DNA of 64,000 nucleotides from Polydactylus sextarius. Its lineage: Eukaryota; Chordata; Actinopteri; Polynemidae. The position numbers and the translations under genes are program-made. The notes under the pieces were generated by a model. That model saw only the letters and a program-made list of their open reading frames with translations. It ran no database searches and was not told the DNA's origin. Location: the NCBI GenBank assembly GCA_016801845.1, contig CM028924.1, forward strand, positions 5,008,501-5,072,500. Reading direction: 5' to 3'. Position 1 is the first letter of the stretch, and each line of letters opens with the position of its first letter. This document shows positions 52,516 through 64,000 of this stretch, in pieces.

Positions 52516-55500
52516 TATGTATATAATGTTATTCAAACAATATTACATTGTATATTTTAAACTCATTAAAAAAAATACAGTTTATAGACTCTTGGAAAGT
52601 GCTTTACCATCCATTTCTTCCCTGATTTACCTGGAGCAGTGTTTTCACATTCACATTCATATTGCACCAATGTGGGTCCTGGGTTCTGAGAAAGCATAAA
52701 ATGGGATATGTAAAGGATATGGAAATAATATTTTTTAGATATTTCAAGTTGCAAACTTCACAGTCATCTAACAGTCCCTTTGATCTTTTTACACTTTCTG
52801 TTTTATGAACCTCCCACAGAGTTTATCATAAGGATGATCTGCTCCATGTTGATATTTAACTTTGGTCCAATATATTTGTCTTCATACTTTCCAGTTGAGA
52901 TCAGCTTAAACACTTGCTGGGTTGAATGCATGCACTTTGAGTCAATTCAGAGCAGACAATATGTCTCTGTCTTCAATGTGTGTGTATATATGTGTTGAAA
53001 TTCATTTTAAGGAATGTCACCCACGCTGCATCTTGAGAACAGTTGGCAAATTCTACAGGCAATGGGACTGTCAACAGGGAGCAGTTGACATAAAGGGATA
53101 TAAGGGAAAAACATGATGAAAAAATACAGATAGACATGACAGTTGCTCCTTTATCACAAGCAGACATTGATACAAAACCTGTGGGCAAGTTATGTAGTTA
53201 TAGAGTTGTGTCAAAATCTCTCTAACAGTGTCAACACACTTTTATGAAAGTGGTCTCATAGCACCACTTGATTATGCTATAATGCTGTGGGTTTAGCAGA
53301 TTGCACCAAATAAAATGTCTCTGTTTCACATTCACAAGAAAGAAAGACAGTTAAGAAAAAATCTGACAAAGCAAAAATGATAAAACTTGGAATATGCACA
53401 TGTAGTCGCTTTAATTTAAACCATATGCCAGTGAATATCTTTCACTAATCACTAGACTCAACGCTACAGGACTCTGAAGAACAATATTCATCTTTTTGTG
53501 TTTGGGTACAAATCCACAAATTAAATGGAGAAGCACAGTTATAGTTCCACTAACGGGAATTAATTTGGTGCTTTCATTACCTGGCAGAATGACTATTTTG
53601 GGTCACTTCAAACCAGTTAGACCCCTGCAGAGTTCAGTTACGCTAAGTGGAGAGCAGCGATATTAGTCTATTTTATATTTGTGTGATGCAATTTAGACAA
53701 CAACAACAGCAGTCAGAATCACCTACACAGCCAGTCGGGTGTCAGTGCACCTGTATCGAATAGCCTGCAACCAAGTAGCCCACTGTTGAAGTGACTGAAT
53801 TAATAAACTGAGTGCACCTGCAGTGTCACACCCACGCATTAAAGATCCACCAACATTAAAGGATGCAAAGCTGAAGCCTCTAGCTTCTCCCCCTCTCTTT
53901 AAATGAGCATTAACCGGAGAAAAAAAATGATCCCAGAAGTAACATTAAGCACTGCTCACAGCTGTTTTTTTGACATCAAAATAATGTAGCCACAAGGCTC
54001 TTTTGAATCTTTGCCTGGAAGGCAAAAAAAAAAAAAAACATAAAAGATACCATAACCCTCAGTTAACTAAAGATGTTCTAAGACACACCAACCGCATCGA
54101 CTCACTGCCGTTTCAAAGTGAAAAATACGATGTTTCAGGTGTATAAACAGCTGCAGATCTACAGAAACATATCTAGATGTCACTGCTGGTGTTCAGTTAA
54201 CATATACACATATACATACACACATAATACACCTTCTGCTGATGAGGCACGTGTGCGTGTGTGTGTGTGTGGGTGTGTTTGGCTGTATGTTACACCTCCA
54301 CAGTGTGTGCTCCAACTCAACAAACTTATAAAGATGGCTTCCATACACCAAGTAATAATTTATCTGGCTTAATGGAACCCTTGGGGTTTACACACAACTT
54401 GCACCAATGCAGGTTGTGATTACTCTCCATGATAGCTTTAATGAAGCTCCAGTGCTGATCTGCAGATTTCAGGGTCAGGGCGATGCATGTGTGTGTGTGT
54501 CTTTTGTATCTTGTGATACTAAAAAAAGGATCATGATCCGAGTAGCCAATTAAGCCAAACTGCAACAAAAGCTCCATAACATATACTAACTGTGTATATG
54601 ACAACGCAGGCTTTTTCCTTTTTCCATCTTTTTATGTATTTTTAATTTATCAAGAGGATTCCACTGAGGTTGGGGTCTTCCATGCAACAAAGCTTTGCGT
54701 GAGAATAAATGAATAAAAAATAGTCACTCGGAGAAGAATAAATCAGAAAAAGTAAGTAGAACAGTAATTTTCAACAGAGTATTTGGGAATACTCGGCCTT
54801 TTGGGCAGTTGATGTAGCATGTTAACTGAAGTAACTGCGACAGAAAGCTAAAGGTGACATTGTTGTAGTTTCGGGATATTTAAGAGTCTTAGCTTTGAAT
54901 TTGTTTCTGAGTTATCTAAAAATATGGACAGAGGGAAAATTCACATTTTGTACAGCTTGTAATTACAGTCTCCACACCTGCTGTGGCAACTCTACTGGTG
55001 CCTGGAGCTTTTAATACCTCCCTTCTCCCTCCTGTCTTTAAAAAGCTTGGCTCTTTTGTGCAGTTGTCTGATTACCTTTGTCTTAGTTGTTCCTTCCTTT
55101 TTTTTTTTCTCTCTGTCTTTCTCTCTTGCTGTCTTATCGCATAGTCTACCCCTCTCACTCTCTCTGATGACCTAGTTTTAACGCCACTCTGTTCTGCTGC
55201 AATATGTCTCGCCTGACACACATACGTCCATATACAGGAGCACACACTGCTACCTATCATCCATGTTTAATTAATCACTGGGCTAAGTTACAGTTGATAC
55301 AAAACAACAAGGGACCTCATGAACACAGAGACAAGTACATAATTAAACGGTGAAAGAAATAAAGTTAGACACATTACTATACACCTACGTCTAGCATGTA
55401 CAAATATAGACTAATATACATACATTTGAATAACATATAGACACACCTCTATTTATGTACAAGGCCACATTAATCTACTGTAACAGCTGTCAAACATGTA

Positions 55501-55850
55501 CTTATGTGTGTATGTGCAGGTGATGCTTTTACAGAAGAGTCACAAAGAAAACTTGTAATTGATCTGAACGTCATCACCGTCATGTCTGACAGATGATTTT
55601 TATTAGAAATAATGCTATACAATGTCAATAACATGGGTAAAAAAAAATATAGATTAAGTTATGTATCATGTGAATCTGAGAGTGAGGTTGTGAGTGACGG
55701 AGTTGAGGAAAAACATGAATTTGCAGATCAGTTTAACTACTTTCATAAAGTTAAGTTCATTGAGACGCATTTAAACAGCATCTTTAGTAAAGCAATTATC
55801 ATTGTAATACATGACTAAACTTTATTTTACAACTTAATAACTCATCTTGG
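52516..55850. other. Non-coding stretch, no gene assigned
   Basis: A-tract near 54025, GT run near 54255-54275. Frames at 52922-53116 and 54326-54604 (minus) lack splice context or recognisable motifs. Confidence 0.4.
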
Positions 55851-55869
55851 GATATTGTCTTCTTTAAAA

Positions 55870-56110
55870 GAGTGAAACAGCGCCCCCCGGGATGGCTGAG
55901 GAATAAGACAGTAAATCTGTGTGGTCAGAGAGGGAATTGCACCCTGTGGTCATGTGACCTCTCGGGGGCCTGTGGTCGGTGTCACAGGTGACGTGTAAAT
56001 TAGTTACACCTGGTCTGCTAATTAAGAGAAAGTTAGCTTGATTTCCAGCGCTGCTCGTGTGTTGTTAGTAGCGCAGTTAAACAGCTAACGAGCCTTGAAG
56101 AGAAGATTTG
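55870..56110 (+). promoter_or_regulatory. Candidate promoter block with E-box/M-box and CRE half-site
   Basis: A locally CpG- and GC-rich block (CAGCGCCCCCCGGGATGG at 55878, CTCTCGGGGGCC at 55961). It carries GTCATGTGACC (about 55948-55958, an M-box/CLEAR-like variant E-box), CAGGTGACGTG (about 55986-55996, a CRE half-site) and CCAGCGCTGC at 56045. It stands out from the AT-rich surroundings and precedes a plus-strand exon-like segment by about 100 bases. Promoter activity is inferred. Confidence 0.35.
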
Positions 56111-56207
56111 ATGGAATTTTGGCTGCAAACAAACAAACAAACAAATAAACAAATGTACATAAGAACAACATATGAGAGGAATGACATGGTCTACTTTTTT
56201 TTTTCAG

Positions 56208-56241
56208 GTGGGACCGAGGGACGGATTCCTGCTCAGATAAG
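56208..56241 (+). other. Putative short exon downstream of candidate promoter
   Basis: A T9-C-AG acceptor (AG at 56206-56207) and an AAG|GTAGGT donor (GT at 56242-56243) bracket 34 bases (GTGGGACCGAGGGACGGATT onward). Both sites are strong. The length suits an untranslated second exon. No coding continuation was recognised to the right within the window. Confidence 0.3.
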
Positions 56242-56243
56242 GT

Positions 56244-58024
56244 AGGTCAGACATCTCATCTGAGTCTTTGCTTTTTTTTTCTCACTCTAATGTTAAATGA
56301 CAGTTTTGGAGTCTGCAAAGATATTGCAGCAGCAGGAGACTGCACGACTTTTAATCATGATATTGTTTGTTAGCGACTGTTCACTCATCTGTTCATCATG
56401 AATTCCTTGTGAGTCTGCTGGAGATCTGCTAGCTGCTAATGCTAATTTGTTCTTACATCCATGTTTTTACAAGTTTTTCTGTCTGATTAGTCATTAGTTC
56501 AACTAATGAAGTTACTGCGGTGTAGTCATTGTTGGCTGTATTTGTTTGACAAGTGCACTTGTATGCAAGTCTGCAAAATCAATGGTATGTTTATATAAGA
56601 TCTTTAAGATCTATCTTATATGATCAATTGATTGTCTTTGAATTGCATCTTAAAGTTTATATAAGTGGAGCCTGTTGTTTAAAAGTGACATACATTGCTG
56701 TTGGGAAAGTTCTTACCAGTTTTTTTTTTTTTTTTTTTTTGAGTGTGTCTGTGAATTTATGTTTGACTGTGGGCGTACAAGTGTGTCCATCAGTCCAATT
56801 GTGTTTCTGTGTGTGTACTCCACTCCACTGGACTATCCCATTGTGCAGATGTGTGTCTTTATTCAGTTTTGTAAATCAGCACCTTCAGGCTGTGTTGTAC
56901 TTGTGAGTGTGGGCGCTTGTTTATGTCTGCATCTGTGTTTTCTGTGTGCAGCCATTTATGAATCTCGGTATGTAAGATATGTGAAAAGCTTTTGTACAGA
57001 CCCAATACACTAGATTATGGGCCTCATACAAAAAAATACCACACGTAGATATAAGGTTTATAATGTTCTCTATAGGATCATTGTATTTCTTCTAACTAGC
57101 TCTTCATGGTTGACCCAGCAACACACTGTGTTATTCTTAAAGTCCAGTGTAACCTCTCTAATTATAGCTGCAATGCTCTGATCTGCACCAGTTTGTTTGA
57201 ATCTTGTCCTGACCCATTACACAGCACAAGCATGATATCATGTTAAAAAGGTCGGGTGTCACAACTGCTTTTTGATCATTTTACACATTAGGCATGAAAG
57301 TTCATAAAACTGTTTGACTATCATGGCGCTTTCATCGACTGTAACGTTTGGAGAGCGCGCTAATTGTGTGCTGTAACACCTTATGACAGCTGTTTGAAAA
57401 TCACATATGTAAAGTTTTCTTTCTTTTTTTAATTTTTTTTTTTTTTTTTTTTTTTATTTCTGCATTAAATTAGCCAGATGAGCCTTTTTTAAATCCATTA
57501 ACTTTGAAGTGACAAAATATCATCGTAATTTCTTTTTAACTGGGGTTAATGCTGCTTTTTGTCTCACATAAAGGCAAATCTACAGAATTAGACAGCTGGT
57601 AGAAACCATGTATAGAGAAGCCTATTGTTCTATTTTCTTTAAATATGAAGGGAATAGGCTACATTATATTATCATTAGATAGGAGAATAACATGCTTAAC
57701 TTCTGCCCTTTAATATATAACCTATTAATTTAGTTAGGAGCTCAGATTTTAATCTTTGTTGTGGTGCCATGTAGTTATTTAAATGTATTTTGTGCACTGG
57801 CCTCGAATCAGATTCATTGCTTCACACATCATTTATTATAACTTTACTAACTTAAAGAATAAAACTGCAGCCAACTTTTATGATCTATAGCATCGGCTGC
57901 AGGATATTAGGAAAACACGCAGTATGTGATAATGTTGTTGAATATTTCAACGACACCAAACGTTGCAATGACTAAACAAATACTTACGACTTTAATGTCT
58001 TTCTGCTTTGGAGTTGCTGCTAAC
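56244..58024. other. Non-coding stretch, no gene assigned
   Basis: T-homopolymers at about 56720-56740 and 57427-57456 (broken once). AT-rich otherwise. Nothing recognised. Confidence 0.4.
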
Positions 58025-58027
58025 TTA

Positions 58028-58429
58028 GGGTGTTTTCACATATGGTTCCCTTTAAACGAACCAAACCCAGTCCCCTAAATGTGGACCAACAGAGAACAGA
58101 CTCTGGTTTCTCAAGGACTGGGTTCTCTTTCTGGTCCACTTAAGCTGTGATGGACCCTCAGTCCTCTTTATGTTCACACTGTAGCTTTTCTAGAGCTCTG
58201 AGAGCTCGGCATTCTGGGTAGTTTTCAAAAGGCAAAGTGGACCCAGAGCACTTTGTGTACACACAGTGCAGTTTAGGCGGACTGTACTGCACACTTTTTA
58301 GCGAATCTTTGTTAGCGAACTGGTTTGCTTTAAAGGTGTCTGAGTGTGCTTAGACTGTTCACATATGGGCCTCAAATGATTTAATTAATTTGCTTTAAAG
58401 GTTGAAAGGGACCAAGTGTGAAAAAACCC
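58028..58429. mobile_element. MITE with 13-bp TIRs and TTA target duplication (Harbinger-like)
   Basis: The left end is GGGTGTTTTCACA (58028-58040). The right end TGTGAAAAAACCC (58417-58429) is its complement at 12 of 13 positions. TTA lies immediately outside both ends (58025-58027 and 58430-58432), the 3-bp duplication typical of PIF/Harbinger transposition. The element is 402 bp, has no transposase frame, and repeats TTCACATATGG internally (near 58035 and 58362). An alternative is a hAT-type MITE with an 8-bp duplication, but flanking 8-mers match poorly. Confidence 0.75.
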
Positions 58430-60079
58430 TTAGACTGCAGACTCTGAGTAGCCTTTGTAGACACTGGAAAATAAATTAAATGCATAATTTCCCCTTATTT
58501 CCTTATAAAATTTTGTTACTAAACTTGCAGGTACTCAGACTTCTCCAAGCTGTTCTTTTTAGCCATGATTTGTTCTTTCGCTCATGACTTTCTCCCCTCA
58601 GCCATCCCGATGCTCACCACTCTTTATTAATACTATTTTTGACCTCTGCTACTAGCAAACGGGCGTCTAGGGCAGTGGGATTCTGTCTGACTGGTCAAAT
58701 ATTTTAATATGCAGAGTTAGGAAGCATAGCTCATAGAAGCATACCAATTATTGTAGTTCAAGTAGTCTTTTGCAATATGTATAATGCGCGTGTTGCATAT
58801 ATGGAAATGCAGTATTTTTCATATATTGTGCAGCTGTAATCTAGTTTACCACAACCCATCCTACTCCAATCTGCACACGTATAAATCACCCAGTTGTTAT
58901 TTAGCTCAAATATTTCTCATTTCTGGGAGATAAAAATGACTGTTGGCTTTGACACACCACTTAAAGGATTTTTTCTGAGCTGACATTTCTCTTGGATGTT
59001 GTTTGTAAACAAGTTTTTTTTTTCTGGTTTGAAATAGATGCCTTAAACTTGTGAAAAACCTTTACAAAAAAACAAAAGCAAGTTGTGTAAAGAGGTGTCT
59101 GTGAACGTTGCAGCCTCGGTCACCAGTCAGCCCTTTTGACACGTGGAGTCTATCTATAGAAGTGTGTGTCATCTCTATGCAGGCGAAATAAAATAACCTC
59201 CAGTGATCAAAGCACTGATCCTGTCAGCTCTGCTGTCTGAAAGGTCACTTCGGTACATAATAGAATAAGATGTTGGGGGACGGGGGGGTAGAGAAAGCAG
59301 TGAGATGACTACACAAAGGTAGTAGAAAGAGATTAATAGCAGTAGTTCCCCTACCTTTGGCAAAAAACAAACCAAAGAAAATGTTTTTTGAAGGAGTACA
59401 CATTTACTGTGCACTCCTTTACTTTGGCTCCATGTCGCTCTCGACTGCGCTTTGCTGTCATTTATGGTTGTTTTTCCTCCTCTGCTTCTTCTACATCTTA
59501 AACCTGAATTATACTCTCTCTAACAGCTGCAGACACCACTGACGTGTAGTTTTTGTTATTACACATTTTTTTTCTTCTCCAGAATCCAGTTGTAATCTGG
59601 TCTTGTAGACGCATCAATTTTGAGAGCACACAGATGTATCATTTAAAAAAATATGAGAGGATTCAGGACGTCTGAAAAATGTACATGTAGTGGACAACTG
59701 TGTACTTGAAGTTGTGTAAAATATAACTCATTTCAGCCTTACTTCACTGAGTAATGCAACCAGGACTCAAGATTAAGAACCACTACTTTTCACTTCATGT
59801 GAGTGGTCTCTTCTTCCATGACCTGTAGCCTACACTTCCACCCAAATTTATTCCAGCCAACTAGCAAAGAATTTGGCAACCAAGTTTAATTGTGTGATGA
59901 AACATAGACCAGAGTTTTCTCATTCTAGAGCACAGTAGGTCTGTGGTCACACAGACTGATGCATAACCATAAAATATCTGTTGCAGGTATCAAAACTGTA
60001 TTTTGCCACAGATGGTAGTAAATCTGACTAAAGTAGACCAAAATGGGCTTGGAAATGGAAAGAACTGGCAGCTTGTGCA

Positions 60080-60320
60080 GCTGCCTCACAGAGCCCATGG
60101 ACACATCAGCACTGGATACAATCGCTGCTTGTCAGCTCTGACACAGGCGAATTTAAATGCCAGGTCATGCTGACATTGGCCTGTAATTTCCCTAGCTAAT
60201 AGAGCTGAGCTCTCTCCGTTTCTTATCATTCAGGCTGGAAATATAACGGCATGCTTAATGGATTATTGGCTTATCCTTGTGAGAATGTAATATTCTGGGA
60301 AAAGAGAAAATACCTCAAGT
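60080..60320. other. Candidate conserved non-coding element
   Basis: Complex repeat-free block with GCATGCTTAATGGATTATTG and TGTAATTTCCCTAGCTAATA words. It is AT-rich with TAAT/ATTA cores, which suits a regulatory element. Conservation not tested. Confidence 0.22.
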
Positions 60321-62656
60321 TTTGTGCTTAAAGTGTACGGTAAGCAAGACAACGAGTGCTTCCTCGCACTAAATTACCCGGGACGGGAAAAAAAAATGCA
60401 CGACGCCGGAGAGAACACTTTGAAGTTGTCACAGTCGATGTATTTGTTAGTCAGCATTATTAACTTTCAACCTATCACACACAAGGTTAATATGGTAACT
60501 AGTATTTTATATATTAACCCCCTCCCACTCTCCATACCCACCTTCAGAGGGAAACAGAAAAAATAAAGGATTAAAAAGTCAGAATAAAGTTTTTTCCCCA
60601 TTCAGAAGTTGAATACAAAGCTCAACAATGTGATGTGAGGAATCTGAGATGACAAGATTTCAGTATCTATAAATATCCTACTGCACTGAAGCTGTCGGTA
60701 TTCAAGGTGACAAGTACTGTCCAACAACAGTAAGAAGAGTTGTGCCTGTATCTTTATTAAAAAAAAAACAGATTTAAAAGACTCATTGTCTTTGGTTCAG
60801 AGATCATAATGCCCTTACTGTTTTTTTTTTTTTTAAATTATTATCTGTACTGGGGGTGAAATGTGCATTAACAGTGTAGTATTCATCAGATTCAGATGGA
60901 TTAAATGAGGACTGCGCATGGCTGAGAACAGGTTTATGTAAATCAAGTAGTAGCTGAGGCTAAAACAGACAGTAGTGGTACAACTTCAGTCACTGTCATC
61001 CCAGCGAGTCTCTTCTGATCTGTATGACACTGAGTCTTAAGGGCACATGTTCAGAAAGTCTCGTCAGACTAACGTTTGCTACTAATTGGACAGGGTGGTG
61101 GTAAATTGAAAGGATAATGGATTCAGTTCACTGCAATTTTTTTTTGATAAGTTCACTCAGTGAAATTTCTCAAAGCAGACACAAAAAACGTGAACGAAAT
61201 GACAAGTTTCAGGAACGTGAAGTTGATGCAGCCGTACTGTGTCTGCTTCTCAGTTTGTCACATTACTCAGGATTTTCACAATATTTTTCTTAGATATGAC
61301 CAAGTTGATATCTCCAGTGTTTATTATTATAATATTATATTTCACACTTAAGATGCTTTACACTTGTTTTTGATGATTGAGACATCCTGTCAATTATGAA
61401 CATTATGTTTCAAAATGATCCGATATCCCTGGCTCTTTACAAGATGATATTTATGTCAAAAAAATATATAAGAATGGTTGGAAAGAAAATTTGCATCTAG
61501 AACTGACAACTTGTATCATAGTCTGGTTGGAGTTGTGCTAGTGTGTGGTTACTTCATTCACACTGGAATATAACCAATAACCGCAGTTTCAGAGCAGTTC
61601 TGGGTGACATGAGATTAAGAAAGAATGATCTCTGTTTCTATGTGACACCAGAGGGACGTACACAGGCCTAAAAAATGCTAACAGACGGGGAAGGCGGGGA
61701 AAAAAAAGTTAAAAAAAAAAAAGAACAGAAAGAGTTTCTGCCTCGAGGCAAAAGCAGCAGAGAAATCTGGCAGCCAAAAAGGAAGTGTCCAAACAAATAA
61801 ACTGCACGTCTTGAAGGTTGACCGACTGGTTTACAGGCTACATCAGAGTCCAGCCGTACGTGTCAACCCTTTTGCACTGTCTGTTATGAAGACCGCTGGT
61901 GCAGGCTGCAGATTAATGTCTGTCTGTCTGAGGAAGTTGCAAACTGTTGCCTGTTCTTTACTGTTCTTTCATCTCAAATAGCAAGAAGCAGAAATGTGTA
62001 GCGTAACATCAGACAAGAATTTACAGAATCTTGCATGACTGCATCGTGAAATTTGATCAGTTAATGACTAGTTTTACTGGTCACATTGCCTCCTACATCA
62101 CTGAGTGTATTTTCCCTGTGGGATGTTTGTTTACTGGCTCAACAAACTAACTTAAGTCCCATTTTATCGTCGTCTGTCACTGGTCACCGTTACGTCAGTG
62201 AATACAGTCCACAAGATTAGGATGTACAAATTCCCCCTGTTCAATTTGTGTTTGTTGGCGAATTAAGAGCATTTGTGTCTGAGCCAAGAAATCCCCCAAG
62301 TTGGTGAAATAAAAAAATAAATAACATTTTTCTTTTTCTCCCATCTTTTATCAGTCTCTTGCCTCTCGTTGTGCATGAACTGTGAGGAGAAAATAAGTAA
62401 ATTTCAAGTCATTTTTGTAGTCGGTGTAACAAACATACGTCTGTCACACAACTTCACACAGTTATCAGTAACGGACAACTATTTTTTTTTTTTTTTTAAA
62501 TCTTCAGCATCTGTTTACCTCTAGTGCAACATAACACCACTGTTTCATTTACGGCTTTTGGGAATTCATTAAAAAGTAAAGACAACATGTGATGTTTCTG
62601 CAGCCAAGTATGTTTGTGAATTTGTACTGCAACGTCTACAACTGTTGCATAAGATT

Positions 62657-62659
<3 letters not shown>

Positions 62660-62692
<33 letters not shown>

Positions 62693-62720
62693 CAATAAGG
62701 AAAAAAAACAAAAAAAAAAA
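62660..62720. repeat. T33 homopolymer followed by A-rich tract
   Basis: A run of about 33 Ts, a short TCAATAAGG-type spacer, then two A-runs (62700-62720). The T and A arms are complementary, so the tract can fold on itself. Confidence 0.95.
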
Positions 62721-63863
62721 CAAACATTTTTTCTGTTCATGTACCAGGTCACAGTCAGAGCCCAGTGCAGACATATGGCGTCATCTGTCTGAGCTGTCAA
62801 AACACAATTATAACTATGCAAAGCTTCATGATCTTGTCCAGAATATTATTAACCAGTGTATTTCATTTACTTTGCACAGATCAGTTATTGCCACAGACAT
62901 CCAGTGTCTGTTATAAGTTTCCCAGAAGATGACATTTTGGGATGTAATAAACATTGCAGCCTCTGCTGCTGTTAGCCATGCCTTCGACTTCCAGTCTTAT
63001 TTTTATCATTATTATTTTAACAGCTATGTCCTCCCTTTAAAACAAATTTCATAACAGAAGGACATGGGTGTCTTCCCTGAAATTACAACAACAAGAAAAT
63101 TAGTCTCGCACACTGTACTCGCTTCAAATGTTATACAGTCTGAGGTCAGCGTCTGCTTTTGACAGCTCACCTCGTCTTTTGCTGTTAGTGCTTTGTACAT
63201 CTGCAGCTGTGTGACACAGTATGTGATGTGACTCGGCCTCATTACTGTGAGCCGCAGGAGCCTCCCACTCCTTCAATCTTTGGTCGTGTGTGTGTCCGGT
63301 AAACCCAGCTTGCTGGCACACGCAGTCGGTGAAAATGAGGGGCGCTAATAAGCCAGTCCAGACAGAACAAAGGAAATGGGATCTGGTGTTGCATGTGTGG
63401 CCATTTGTCTTATCAGCTACGTGACAATGTAAGCATTGCTCAAAACATAAAATTATCACCTGACAAATGTAAGCACGATTAAGATTTTGGAACTGTTCTT
63501 TCCAGTGACTTTTATCGCAGAAATTGCCCTATTTGTTTTCTTTATATGCTTATATTCTGTATTCTTTATTCCCTCCTAATATTTATATAGTTAAACAAAA
63601 AATTCATTAGAAAAGTCAATGTTTTCAAAACCTTAATAGATCCCCAGAGGCTTGGCAACACATACTTAAAAATGAAACAAAAACATCGCGTTCTCAGGAG
63701 AACAACAGAGGCTCTCATTAAAATATGATGAACTGAAAGAATGTTTGAGCACACAATAGAGCATAAATACCCATTTGGGCCTTGTCATTGTCCTTTCATA
63801 GTAGGAAAATTAAATATCAGATGATTAAAAGGAAAAAGTTTTTTTTCTTTTTTTTTGGAACAG

Positions 63864-63992
63864 TAAGATGTGGAGCTGTAGTCGGTGATCGACTGATGTG
63901 CCGACAATTCAAACAACTGAATGATCATGGGTGGGAGGAGCATCTGGATGAACTGTATCCTCCACTTACTCACTGTGCCGCTCTGGTAGTCT
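63864..63992 (+). other. Weak exon-like segment at window end
   Basis: A T-rich tract ending GGAACAG (AG at about 63862-63863) is followed by an open frame of about 42 codons ending TAG at 63990-63992. The predicted segment is charged and Trp/His-containing (W-E-E-H-L-D-E-L-Y-P-P-L). No family recognised. The minus strand is also open, so chance is likely. Confidence 0.15.
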
Positions 63993-64000
63993 AGTTTCAA

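Larger units (their letters stand above)
58433..63840. other. Non-coding stretch, no gene assigned
   Basis: AT-rich with T33 and A-rich homopolymers at 62660-62720 and a complex CNE-like block at about 60080-60320. A 111-codon minus frame at 63124-63459 contains a GACGAG|GTGAGC donor-like site near 63175 but has no recognisable domain. Confidence 0.4.

Noticed and set aside
63124..63459. 111-codon minus frame with a GTGAGC donor inside
   Set aside because: No recognisable domain and no good acceptor. The frame extends through the donor unchanged.

Overview
The window looks like nuclear DNA of a bony (teleost) fish, probably a percomorph. It is mostly AT-rich, non-coding DNA packed with long (CA)n and (TA)n microsatellites and A or T homopolymers. 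It also holds repeat types that I associate with fish genomes: a tRNA-headed V-SINE-like element, decayed LINE fragments of at least three kinds, a Ty3/gypsy gag-protease remnant, two inverted-repeat DNA transposons and several unclassified teleost repeats. There is no operon-like layout, no rRNA or CRISPR, and no convincing free-standing tRNA gene. The species and all repeat family names are from memory of sequence style, not from a search.

Layout. 0-13 kb: intergenic or intronic DNA with two large CA arrays, a TC/TA/GA compound repeat and one weak terminal-exon candidate at 6.8 kb. 13-16.5 kb: a fish repeat carrying a perfect 14-bp inverted repeat, a 152-codon minus-strand ORF of unknown nature, and a frameshifted gag-protease remnant with a readable DSGA site. 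19-21 kb: a LINE reverse-transcriptase end, followed by the best gene candidate of the window, two plus-strand exons joined in phase by a 184-bp intron. 22-30 kb: repeat fragments, a 2.3-copy tandem array of 550-610 bp, an L1/Tx1-like fragment, and a 50-bp sequence duplicated around two TA microsatellites. 30-41 kb: complex AT-rich DNA with stretches resembling conserved non-coding elements, and at 38.2 kb a CpG- and ETS-site-rich promoter with a consensus 5' splice donor on the minus strand. 41-53 kb: two minus-strand LINE fragments, a 926-bp TA-flanked transposon and the SINE. 55.8-56.3 kb: a second promoter-like block with a short plus-strand exon. 58.0-58.4 kb: a 402-bp MITE with TTA duplications. 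58.4-64 kb: nothing confidently assignable.

No complete known gene could be named. If the two promoter-like blocks are real, a gene runs leftward from 38.2 kb and another rightward from 56 kb, with coding exons that I could not identify or that lie outside the window. The window therefore reads as long introns and intergenic space filled by transposon debris. I found no new molecular system. The most useful leads are the two-exon candidate at 20.3-20.8 kb, the promoter with splice donor at 38.2 kb, the tandem array at 24-25 kb and the two DNA transposons.
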